A DNA stretch of 64,000 nucleotides from Streptosporangium carneum. GTDB lineage: Bacteria > Actinomycetota > Actinomycetes > Streptosporangiales > Streptosporangiaceae. Positions 56,843 to 64,000 of the stretch are shown here, piece after piece. Below the pieces are notes generated by a model. That model worked only from the letters and a program-made list of their open reading frames with translations. It searched no databases and was not told the origin of the DNA. The stretch covers positions 186,001 to 250,000 of the forward strand of contig NZ_BSEV01000006.1 of assembly GCF_027922005.1 (NCBI RefSeq). The letters run 5' to 3'. Numbering within the stretch: position 1 is the stretch's first letter; the number at the start of each line of letters is the position of its first letter. Position numbers and translations under genes: made by a program.

Positions 56843-58678
56843 TCAGCTCGAGTACAGGCCGTCGATGACCTCGGCGTATCTCGCGTGGACGACCCGGCGC
56901 TTGAGCTTCAGGCTCGGCGTGAGCTCCTGGGTCTCCGGCGTCCATTCGACCGGCAGCAGCCGCCATCGCTTGACCTGCTGGACACGGGCGAGCCTCTCGT
57001 TCGCGGCGGCGACCGCGCCCTCGATCTCCTTCAGGACCTCGGGATGCTCGGCGAGCCCGGCCAGGGTGGTGAACTCGATGCCCCTGCTCAGCGCCCAGCC
57101 GGGGGCGAAGTCGCCGTCGAGGGTGAGGATCGCCACGGGGTACGGCCTGCCGTCGCCGTACGCGAGGGCCTGGCCGACGAGCGGGTGCTCCTTGAGGTGG
57201 TTCTCGATGTTGGCCGGGGAGATGTTCTCGCCGCCCGCGGTGATGATGAGCTCCTTCTTGCGGTCGAGGATGCTGACGAAGCCGTCCTCGTCGACGGACC
57301 CCACGTCGCCGGTGTGCAGCCAGCCGTCCTCGTCCAGCAGTTCGGCGGTCGCCTCGGGGCGGTTGAGGTAGCCGCGGGCGTTCGCCGGGCTCCGGGTGAC
57401 GATCTCCCCGTCGTCGGCGATGCGGACCTCGACGCCGGGCCCCGCCTGACCGACCGTGCCGAGCTTGAAGCGGTCCGGGGCGTTGGCGGTGAACGCCCCC
57501 GACGTCTCCGTCATGCCGTAGACGTCGAGCACGCACAGGCCGAGTCCGGCGAAGAAGCGCTGGACCTCCGGCGGCATCGGCGCCGCCGCGCTGCCCAGCC
57601 AGCTCGCGTTGTCGAGGCCGATGAGCGAGCGGACGACGGACAGCAGCTCGGCGTCGGCCCGCTCGTACGCCGCAAGAACCTCGGGGGAGGGCGTGCGCCC
57701 GTACTGACGGGCCTCGACGTAGGCCAGGCCCGCCGCCATGGCCTGCCGCGCGCCCTCCTGCCGCTCCTGCGGCTGGGTGGAGGTCAGGGCCTGCAACCGG
57801 GCCATCATCTTCTCCCAGACCCGGGGGACCCCGAAGAACAGCACCGGCCTGACCTGGCCGAGGACGGCGCCGAGCTGGGCGAGGTCGGTGCAGAAGTAGG
57901 TGTGGGAGAACTTGAACAGCGGCAGGTAGAGGCTGAGCACCCGCTCGGCGATGTGCGCGTAGGTCAGGTAGGAGATCTGGGTCCCCCGCTCCGGCAGGCC
58001 GGCCATCCGGTCGGTCATGGCGACCTCGAAGAACACGTTGGCGTGGGTCAGCGGCACGCCCTTCGGATTGCCGGTCGTGCCGGAGGTGTAGAGCACCGTC
58101 AGGGCGTCGTCCGCGGTCACCGTGCGCCAGCGGGCCTCGATCGAGGCCGGGTCCTCGGCGAGCCGCTCGCGGCCCAGGGCCAGGAAGTCGTCCCAGCCGA
58201 CGAAGCGGTCGTCGGCCGGCGCGCCCTCAAGCATGACGATCCTGCGGAGCCCGGGAAGGTCCTGGAGCACCGGTTCCCACCTGGCCAGGTCCTCGGGGCC
58301 GCCGAGCACCGCGATCCTCGCGCCCACGTCGCCCGCGACGAAGGCCACCTGCTCCGGAGCGAAGGTGGGGTAGACCGAGCACGAGACACCGCCCGCGTGC
58401 ACCGCGCCCAGGTCCGCCAGGACGTGCTCGCTGCGGTTGACCATCATCAGCGCGACCGCCTCGCCCCGCCCGAGCCCCAGGGCCACGAAACCCGCGGCGA
58501 TCTCCAGGACCCGCCGCCTGGCCTCGGCGTAGCTCAGGGTCGTCCAGCCCCCCTCGACGGGGTCGGAGTAGGCGGGGGCGTCCGCGTCGCGCTCGGCCGC
58601 CTCCTCCAGCTGGGCGCAGACGGTACGGCCCGCGATCTCCCGCTCGATCGCCGCACGCTCTTCAAGGACACCGGCCAT
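56843..58678 (-). CDS. fadD: Long-chain acyl-CoA synthetase (AMP-forming)
   Basis: 611 residues. The AMP-binding motif is LYTSGTTGNPKGV, with YGMTETSG and the hinge/adenylate motif GWLHTGDVGSVDEDGF; the C-terminal Lys region is KKELIITAGGENISPANIE. It has the length and ~40-residue lid of long-chain FACS (FadD15 type). It activates fatty acids as acyl-CoA. ATG 58678. It is divergent from the POT transporter across 178 nt containing repeated GTGATGCGAT sites. A link to the type III PKS starter supply is possible but unproven. Confidence 0.93.
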   Translation of the reverse strand: MAGVLEERAAIEREIAGRTVCAQLEEAAERDADAPAYSDPVEGGWTTLSYAEARRRVLEIAAGFVALGLGRGEAVALMMVNRSEHVLADLGAVHAGGVSCSVYPTFAPEQVAFVAGDVGARIAVLGGPEDLARWEPVLQDLPGLRRIVMLEGAPADDRFVGWDDFLALGRERLAEDPASIEARWRTVTADDALTVLYTSGTTGNPKGVPLTHANVFFEVAMTDRMAGLPERGTQISYLTYAHIAERVLSLYLPLFKFSHTYFCTDLAQLGAVLGQVRPVLFFGVPRVWEKMMARLQALTSTQPQERQEGARQAMAAGLAYVEARQYGRTPSPEVLAAYERADAELLSVVRSLIGLDNASWLGSAAAPMPPEVQRFFAGLGLCVLDVYGMTETSGAFTANAPDRFKLGTVGQAGPGVEVRIADDGEIVTRSPANARGYLNRPEATAELLDEDGWLHTGDVGSVDEDGFVSILDRKKELIITAGGENISPANIENHLKEHPLVGQALAYGDGRPYPVAILTLDGDFAPGWALSRGIEFTTLAGLAEHPEVLKEIEGAVAAANERLARVQQVKRWRLLPVEWTPETQELTPSLKLKRRVVHARYAEVIDGLYSS

Positions 58679-58716
58679 GGACGCGCCTTTCGGAAGTGCT
58701 CATTTGCACGAGTGGC

Positions 58717-58840
58717 ATGCATCGCATCACACGGGATACGGAGGAACAAGCCCCGCGGCCAGAAGAGGCCGCCACGACGCGCGGCCTCCCTTCGAGCCGT
58801 ACAGGAATGCACACGTAGAGTTGTGATGCGATCACATCGC
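58717..58840. promoter_or_regulatory. Paired operator-like sites between fadD and the POT gene
   Basis: TTGTGATGCGATCACATCGC at 58821-58840 contains the palindrome GTGAT-GCG-ATCAC. ATGCATCGCATCACAC at 58717-58732 reads GTGTGATGCGATGCAT on the other strand. Both share GTGATGCGAT, about 100 bp apart, one near each divergent gene. GntR-type regulators (FadR and relatives) bind such sites; the regulator is unknown. Confidence 0.6.
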
Positions 58841-58856
58841 GATGCCGGGAGGCGAC

Positions 58857-60359
58857 ATGACATCGAGGACACGCGCTCACGAGAAGACCTTCTTCGGGCA
58901 TCCGCGCGGTCTGGCGACTTTGTTCGGCACCGAGATGTGGGAGCGCTTCAGCTGGTACGGCCTGCGGGCCATCCTGGCCACCTTCATGGCCGCCTCCCCC
59001 GCCGTCGGCGGCCTCGGGCTGAGTCAGGGGACCGCCCAGGCGATCGTCGGCGTCTACGGCGCCCTGATCTATCTGGTCGCCCTGCCCGGCGGCTGGGTCG
59101 CCGACCGTATCCTCGGCGCCCGCAGGGCGGTGCTGTGGGGCGGCTTCGTCATCATGTGCGGCCACATCAGCATGGCGGTGCCCGCCAGGTCGGGCGTGTT
59201 CGTCGCCCTGGGCCTGCTGCTCATCATCGCGGGAACGGGACTGCTGAAGCCGAACATCTCCGCCATGGTCGGCAAGCTCTACCCCGAGGACGCCGACGCG
59301 CGCAGGGACGCGGGCTTCTCCATCTTCTACCTCGGCATCAACCTGGGCGCCTTCATCGCCCCCATCGTGGTCGGCCAGCTCGCCGAGGGCAACCGGTGGC
59401 ACCTGGGCTTCGGGGCCGCGGCGGTCGGCATGGCCCTGGGCCTGGTCCAGTACGTGCTCGGCCGCTCCCACCTCAGGGGCGTCGGCGACGAGCCCGGACA
59501 CCGGCTGACGCCCGGCGAGCGCAGGCACTTCGGCGTCGTCTCGATCGCCGCCGTCGTCGTGGTCGCCGCCGCCCTGGCGCTCTGGGCGGCCTCGGGCACC
59601 CTCACCCTCGACGCCTTCGCGCTGGCGGTGACGGTGGTGATCCTGATCGTCCCGGTGGCCTACTTCGGCTACATCCTGCTGGGCAGCCACAACCTGACCC
59701 CGGAGGAGCGCGCCGGGATGCGAGCCTACATCTGGCTGTTCGTCGCGGCCGCCATCTTCTGGATGATCTACGACCTGGCCCCCACCGTGCTGCTGTTCTT
59801 CGCCCAGGACCACACGGACCTGTCGCTGTTCGGGATCCAGATCACCGCCGCGACCACGCAGTCGTTCAACCCGCTGTTCATCATGATCTTCGTGCCGGTC
59901 TTCGCGGCCCTGTGGGTCAAGCTGGGCAACCGGGTGACCGCCCCGCAGAAGTTCGCCTTCGCGCTGCTCATGGTGGGCCTGAGCTTCGTCATCATGGCGG
60001 CGGCCTCCCGGCTGGCCGGGAGCGGGAAGGTCTCGGTGTGGTGGCTGGTGCTGGTCTACCTCGTGCAGGTCTTCGGCGAGCTGGCGCTGAGCCCGGTCGG
60101 CCTCTCGGTCACCAGCAAGCTCGCCCCCCAGGCGTTCAAGGGGCAGATGCTCGGGATCTGGTTCATCGCCACCTCGGTCGGCGACGCGGTGGGCGGGCAG
60201 ACCGGCAGACTGAGGGAGTACATGTCCGACCCCGCGTACTTCCTCGTCCTGGCCGCGATCGCCCTGGTGGCGGGCGTGCTGCTGTTCCTGTTCACCCCCC
60301 GGCTGCGCACCCTGATGCGGGAGCACGACCACGTGCCCGCCGGGACATCGCAGACATAA
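58857..60359 (+). CDS. POT/PTR-family proton-coupled peptide transporter
   Basis: 500 residues, about 12-14 membrane helices. Family features are WERFSWYGLRAIL at helix 1 (ExxERFxYY-like), FSIFYLGINLGAFIAP and a late GELALSPVGLSVTSKLAP. It imports di- and tripeptides with protons. ATG 58857 is chosen for the GGGAGGCGAC site upstream; 58842 would add five residues. Confidence 0.92.
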   Translation: MTSRTRAHEKTFFGHPRGLATLFGTEMWERFSWYGLRAILATFMAASPAVGGLGLSQGTAQAIVGVYGALIYLVALPGGWVADRILGARRAVLWGGFVIMCGHISMAVPARSGVFVALGLLLIIAGTGLLKPNISAMVGKLYPEDADARRDAGFSIFYLGINLGAFIAPIVVGQLAEGNRWHLGFGAAAVGMALGLVQYVLGRSHLRGVGDEPGHRLTPGERRHFGVVSIAAVVVVAAALALWAASGTLTLDAFALAVTVVILIVPVAYFGYILLGSHNLTPEERAGMRAYIWLFVAAAIFWMIYDLAPTVLLFFAQDHTDLSLFGIQITAATTQSFNPLFIMIFVPVFAALWVKLGNRVTAPQKFAFALLMVGLSFVIMAAASRLAGSGKVSVWWLVLVYLVQVFGELALSPVGLSVTSKLAPQAFKGQMLGIWFIATSVGDAVGGQTGRLREYMSDPAYFLVLAAIALVAGVLLFLFTPRLRTLMREHDHVPAGTSQT

Positions 60360-60397
60360 GGGAAAATGCATAGAGCGGGTCATGGGATGATTTACCG

Positions 60398-61009
60398 GTG
60401 AACCAGCTGCTCGACCTTGTCGGAATCTTCGTCTTCGCGCTCTCCGGGGCTCTCGTGGGCGTCCGCAAGCGGCTGGACGTGGTCGGCATGGCCGTGCTGG
60501 CGGAGATGACCGCGCTGGGCGGCGGGATCCTGCGCGACCTGATCCTCAACGTACGGCCCGCCGCCTTCTTCAGCGTGGGATACGTGCTCGTCCCCGTGGC
60601 CGCCACGGCGATCGTGTTCTTCTGGCACCCCCACGTGGAGCGGGTGATGCCCGCCGTCAACGTGCTCGACGCGGCGGGCCTCGGCCTGTTCTGCGTGGTC
60701 GGCACGGAGAAGGCGATGAACTACGGCCTCAGCCCGCTGCACGCGACGCTGCTCGGGGTCACCACGGGGGTGGGCGGCGGCGTGCTGCGCGACGTCCTCG
60801 CCGGGCAGATCCCCAACCTGCTGTACGACCGCCAGCTCTACGCGGTGCCGGCCATGCTCGGCTCGGCGATGATGGCCACGCTCTACACCTTCGACCTGCA
60901 CGGCTGGCCCGCCACGCTGGCCGCGGCCGTGCTCGCCTTCGGGCTGCGCATCGCCGCCATGCGGCTGAGGTGGCGCGCGCCGCTGGCCAGAGGCGTCGCG
61001 CCGGAGTAG
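60398..61009 (+). CDS. TRIC-type cation channel family protein (UPF0126)
   Basis: 203 residues with seven membrane helices in two related halves, each with a Gly-rich kink motif: TALGGGILRDLIL and GVGGGVLRDVLAG. Bacterial TRIC homologues are trimeric K+/Na+ channels; the physiological role is unclear. GTG 60398, 38 nt after the POT gene. It converges with the MocR gene. Confidence 0.92.
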   Translation: MNQLLDLVGIFVFALSGALVGVRKRLDVVGMAVLAEMTALGGGILRDLILNVRPAAFFSVGYVLVPVAATAIVFFWHPHVERVMPAVNVLDAAGLGLFCVVGTEKAMNYGLSPLHATLLGVTTGVGGGVLRDVLAGQIPNLLYDRQLYAVPAMLGSAMMATLYTFDLHGWPATLAAAVLAFGLRIAAMRLRWRAPLARGVAPE

Positions 61010-61033
61010 CCCCGGCGTCCGCGGCCGGGGGTG

Positions 61034-62467
61034 TCAGAGCGTCGGGGTGAGCGGCAGAGCCGGGCGGGCGCCGTACGCCCCCCTGAGCCTGGCCTCCGCG
61101 ATGCGGCCGACCGCCTCGGTGACGACCTGCGGGGGCTGGGTGAAGGGCAGTCTGATCCTGCCCTCGAGCGTCCCGTCGACGCCGAACCAGGTGCCGGGTG
61201 CGAGCCGTACGCCGTGACAGGCCGCCGCGTCGGCCAGCGCGCTGCCGGAGAGCTCGGGCAGCCGCACCCACAGCGAGCCTCCGCCCGAGGGCACGGTGAA
61301 GCTCCAGTCGGGCATGTGCTCGGCCAGCGCGGCCACCAGGGCGGCCCGGGAGGCCCCGAGGGTGCGGCGGCGTTCCGCCCTGGTCTCCTCGATGTCCTCG
61401 AACAGCCTGGCCACCACCAGTTGCTCGAACAGGGCACTGGCGATGTCCACCGTGGAGCGGAGCACGGCCAGCCGGCGGACCATGGCGGCGCTGGTGCGGA
61501 TCCAGCCGATGCGCAGGCCTCCCCACCACAGCTTGGAGGCCGACCCGACGCTGATCACCCGCCCGTCGGTGTCGAACGCCGCCAGCGGCGCGATCCTGGG
61601 CATCTCGTCGATGTCCAGTTCGCTCCAGGTCTCGTCCACGATCAGCGTGGTGTCGTACTTCCTGGCGGCGCTGACCAGTCCGGCGCGGGTCGCGTCGTCC
61701 ATCAGGTGCCCTGTCGGGTTCTGGAAGTCGGGGATGACGTAGGCGAGGCGGGCGGCCGACTGGCGCATCGCGCTGGTGAGGAGGTCGAGGTGCCAGCCGT
61801 CGTCGGGGATGCCGACCGGGACGATCCTGGCGCCGCGCAGCCTGGCCGCGTCGATCGCGTGCGGGTAGGTCGGCGACTCGAGCAGCATCGGGTCTCCCGG
61901 CGACAGCAACGCCGTCGTCAGCAGGTGGAGCGCGTGCTGGGCGCCCGCGGTGACCAGGATCTGTTCGGGCCTGGTCGCCAGGCCGCGCGCGGTGTAGCGG
62001 GCGGCGACCGCCTGCCGCAGCGGCGCCAGGCCGACGGTGTCGTAGCCCATGCCGAGGGCGTAGCGCGGGTAGTGCTCGCTCGCGGCGGCGACCGCCTCGG
62101 GGAGCGCCCTGGTCGCCAGGGGGGCGGCGCAGTGCAGCGGCAGCAGTCCGTCGTCCTCCGTGACGATCCAGGGGTTCTCCGTGCCCAGCGAGCCCGCGTC
62201 GGGCAGCGCCGTCCAGCTTCCCGCGCCCTGCCTGCTCTCCAGGTATCCCTGCTCGCGGAGCCGGTCGTAGGCGGCGGTCACGGTGGTGCGGCTGACGCCC
62301 AGCGCCTCGGCGAGGTGCCTCTCGGCGGGGACCCGCACCCGCACGGGCAGCCTTCCGTCGAGGATCAGCGACCGCACGGTCTCGGCCAGCGCCCTGTAGT
62401 ACGGCCTGGCGTCGGGGTCGATCGCCAGGAGGCGGGCGAGCTGGACGCCACTCAGATACCGGTCCAT
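61034..62467 (-). CDS. MocR/GntR-family regulator with aminotransferase domain (YczR type)
   Basis: 477 residues. The N-terminal GntR winged helix (RVPAERHLAEALGVSRTTVT) is followed by a linker and a fold-type I aminotransferase domain. The PLP-binding Lys is in SVGSASKLWWGGLRIGW, with PDFQNPTGHLM and TAGAQHALHLL upstream. MocR proteins sense PLP or a PLP adduct. The divergent YczE gene is the known target of the YczR subgroup, so it probably controls that gene and itself. ATG 62467. Confidence 0.93.
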   Translation of the reverse strand: MDRYLSGVQLARLLAIDPDARPYYRALAETVRSLILDGRLPVRVRVPAERHLAEALGVSRTTVTAAYDRLREQGYLESRQGAGSWTALPDAGSLGTENPWIVTEDDGLLPLHCAAPLATRALPEAVAAASEHYPRYALGMGYDTVGLAPLRQAVAARYTARGLATRPEQILVTAGAQHALHLLTTALLSPGDPMLLESPTYPHAIDAARLRGARIVPVGIPDDGWHLDLLTSAMRQSAARLAYVIPDFQNPTGHLMDDATRAGLVSAARKYDTTLIVDETWSELDIDEMPRIAPLAAFDTDGRVISVGSASKLWWGGLRIGWIRTSAAMVRRLAVLRSTVDIASALFEQLVVARLFEDIEETRAERRRTLGASRAALVAALAEHMPDWSFTVPSGGGSLWVRLPELSGSALADAAACHGVRLAPGTWFGVDGTLEGRIRLPFTQPPQVVTEAVGRIAEARLRGAYGARPALPLTPTL

Positions 62468-62477
62468 GCAGACCACT

Positions 62478-62541
62478 ATAAGGCCACTTATCGTGATTGG
62501 CCCTTTTGCTAGAAGACAATGGCCTGAAGGATAAGGGCCAT
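62478..62541. promoter_or_regulatory. MocR operator region in the mocR-yczE gap
   Basis: The 75-nt gap holds repeated GGCC-centred boxes: ATAAGGCCACTTAT (62478-62491), ATTGGCCCTTTT (62496-62507), and ATAAGGGCCAT (62531-62541, the inverse of ATGGCCCTTAT). Repeated boxes in a divergent gap are typical for MocR regulators, which bind direct or inverted repeats. Confidence 0.7.
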
Positions 62542-62542
62542 C

Positions 62543-63148
62543 ATGAGCGAAATCTCCCTTCCCACCCTCGGCTCGTTCCCCATCCGCCTCCTGCGTCTGT
62601 ACGCCGGCCTGGCGCTCTACGGGGTGGGCATAGCCCTGCAGATCGAGTCCCACCTCGGCGGCAGCCCCTGGGACGTGTTCCACCAGGGCCTGTCCATCCA
62701 CATGGGCCTGTCGATCGGCATGTGGATCATCCTGGTCGGCGCCCTGGTCATGCTGCTGTGGATCCCGCTGAGGCAGCGTCCCGGCATCGGCACCGTCAGC
62801 AACGTCCTGTTCCTCGGCGTGTTCGCCGACGCCGCCATGTGGCTGGCCCCCACCCCGGAACCGCTGGTCGCGCGCTGGGCCTACCTGCTGCTCGGCGTCG
62901 TCGCCACCGGCGCGGCGACCGGCATGTACATCGGCGCGGGCCTCGGCCCCGGACCGCGCGACGGGCTGATGACCGGCCTCAACCGCCTCGGCCTGTCCAT
63001 CCGCTCGGCCAGGACGATCATCGAGGCCACCGTGCTGGCCGCAGGCTGGCTGCTCGGCGGCACCGTGGGACTCGGAACCGTGGTCTTCGCCCTGGCGATC
63101 GGGCCGCTGAGCCAGTTCTTCATGCCCCTGATGCGTCCCAGAGGCTGA
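62543..63148 (+). CDS. YczE/YyaS/YitT-family membrane protein
   Basis: 201 residues, about five to six membrane helices. Family pieces are LYAGLALYGVGIALQIES...GGSPWDVFHQGL, IGTVSNVLFLGVFAD and GAGLGPGPRDGLMTGL. Its function is unknown; in other bacteria it is paired with a MocR regulator, suggesting a role linked to vitamin B6 or amino acids. ATG 62543. Confidence 0.92.
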   Translation: MSEISLPTLGSFPIRLLRLYAGLALYGVGIALQIESHLGGSPWDVFHQGLSIHMGLSIGMWIILVGALVMLLWIPLRQRPGIGTVSNVLFLGVFADAAMWLAPTPEPLVARWAYLLLGVVATGAATGMYIGAGLGPGPRDGLMTGLNRLGLSIRSARTIIEATVLAAGWLLGGTVGLGTVVFALAIGPLSQFFMPLMRPRG

Positions 63149-63189
63149 TCCGGGCCGCGTGGACGCGTGGAGGAGTTAGCGTCAAGCAC

Positions 63190-64000
63190 ATGCGGATCGA
63201 GGACTACGCGCTCATAGGCGACATGCAGTCGGCGGCCCTGGTCGGCCGCAACGGCTCCATCGACTGGCTCTGCCTCCCCCAGTTCGACTCCCCCGCGTGC
63301 TTCGCGGCGCTGCTCGGCGACAAGCACCACGGGCAGTGGTGGCTCGGCCCCGCCGACGCCCAGCGGCCTGAGGCGACCCGGCGGGGATACAAGGGCGAGT
63401 CCCTGGTGCTGGAGAGCGAGTGGGACACCCCGGACGGCACGGTCCGGGTCACGGACTTCATGCCGACCAGGCACGTCAACCCCGATCTGGTCAGAATCGT
63501 CGAGGGCGTCTCGGGCACGGTCGAGATGGCCACCGAGATCCGCATCCGCTTCGACTACGGCCGGATCGTGCCCTGGGTGCGCCGCACCGACGGCCTGCTG
63601 CAGGCCGTCGGCGGCCCCGACTCGGTCTGGCTGCACTCCCCCGTGCCGCTGCACGGCGGTGACTACGCCCACAAGGCGAGGTTCCGCGTCTCCGAGGGCG
63701 ACCGTCTGGCCTTCGTCTTCACCTGGCATCCCTCCCACCAGAGCAGGCCCGTCGAGATCGACCCCTTCGAGCAGCTGGCGGAGACCGAGGCGCTGTGGAA
63801 GGAGTGGGTGGCGCAGTGCACCTACCAGGGCCCGTGGCGTGAGGCCGTGGTCCGCTCGCTCATCACGCTCAAGGCGCTCACCTACGCCCCGACCGGCGGC
63901 ATCGTCGCCGCTCCGACCACCTCGCTGCCCGAGGACCTCGGCGGAGTCCGCAACTGGGACTACCGCTACTGCTGGCTGCGCGACGCCACCATGACGCTGG
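63190..64000 (+). CDS. Glycoside hydrolase family 15 protein, 3' end outside window
   Basis: 270 residues are in the window and the frame is open at the edge. MRIEDYALIGDMQSAALVGR, then SIDWLCLPQFDSPACFAALL and later NWDYRYCWLRDA (catalytic-region start), are typical of GH15 trehalases or glucoamylases of actinobacteria (Rv2402 type). It probably hydrolyses trehalose or alpha-glucans in the cytoplasm. ATG 63190; a GGAGGAG lies farther upstream than ideal. Confidence 0.93.
   Translation, partial: MRIEDYALIGDMQSAALVGRNGSIDWLCLPQFDSPACFAALLGDKHHGQWWLGPADAQRPEATRRGYKGESLVLESEWDTPDGTVRVTDFMPTRHVNPDLVRIVEGVSGTVEMATEIRIRFDYGRIVPWVRRTDGLLQAVGGPDSVWLHSPVPLHGGDYAHKARFRVSEGDRLAFVFTWHPSHQSRPVEIDPFEQLAETEALWKEWVAQCTYQGPWREAVVRSLITLKALTYAPTGGIVAAPTTSLPEDLGGVRNWDYRYCWLRDATMTL

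Noticed and set aside
56885..60373. 1162-codon plus-strand open frame
   Set aside because: It crosses the fadD gene antisense and then runs out of frame through the POT transporter; not coding.

Overview
The window is 64 kb of very GC-rich, gene-dense chromosome from an actinobacterium. The mycothiol ligase gene mshC, a mabA-inhA type fabG-fabI pair, DUF3090, DUF3099, SCO1664-type and PAC2 proteins, many GTG starts and short ATGA/GTGA overlaps all point there. A spore-forming filamentous genus (Streptosporangiales or a relative) fits best, but the genus cannot be fixed from sequence reading alone. Part of the gene order (RecB-like nuclease, metH, PAC2, mshC, SCO1664-like, DUF3090, histidine phosphatase) matches, from memory, a conserved actinobacterial block known in mycobacteria and streptomycetes. 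Accessory modules sit between its members.

Layout: 1-3.0 kb holds a flavoprotein, a small membrane protein and a truncated proline/serine-rich protein. 3.2-5.3 kb holds a site-2 protease and, divergently, a RecB/Cas4-like nuclease. 5.4-7.3 kb is a NarL-type two-component pair. 7.4-8.7 kb holds a membrane protein and a broken LysR gene. 8.8-14.9 kb is an oligopeptide ABC transporter operon in the order C-A-B-D-F. 15.2-21.1 kb holds a membrane protein, a HAD phosphatase, metH and PAC2. 21.3-31.7 kb has a TetR-like protein without a DNA-binding domain, then a complete nitrate assimilation operon (narK, nasA, a nasB-like flavoprotein, nirB, nirD, nnaR, sirohydrochlorin chelatase). 31.9-32.8 kb has a peptide deformylase and a cold-shock protein. 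33.1-37.2 kb is the mshC block. 37.3-44.6 kb has an aldo/keto reductase, a secreted protein, fabI-fabG, tldD-tldE, dodecin and DUF3099. At 44.7 kb there is a small C-loop RNA of the 6C type. 44.8-46.7 kb is molybdenum cofactor synthesis (moaA, mobA, DUF6457). 47-51 kb holds a secreted protein, rtcB and a beta-propeller protein. 51.4-55.0 kb is a compact type III polyketide synthase locus with UbiA prenyltransferase, ICMT-like methyltransferase and FAD oxidoreductase. 55.1-64 kb holds two secreted proteins, a long-chain acyl-CoA ligase, a POT peptide transporter, a TRIC channel, a divergent MocR/YczE pair and a truncated GH15 enzyme.

Functional links: the nitrate reductase needs molybdopterin (moaA/mobA, 15 kb away) and the nitrite reductase needs siroheme (the CbiX-like chelatase at the operon end). 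NnaR is probably the operon regulator. The best candidate for new chemistry is the 51.4-55.0 kb locus, whose gene set resembles phenolic-lipid or meroterpenoid quinone pathways. No CRISPR array, transposase, phage module or tRNA/rRNA gene was seen.
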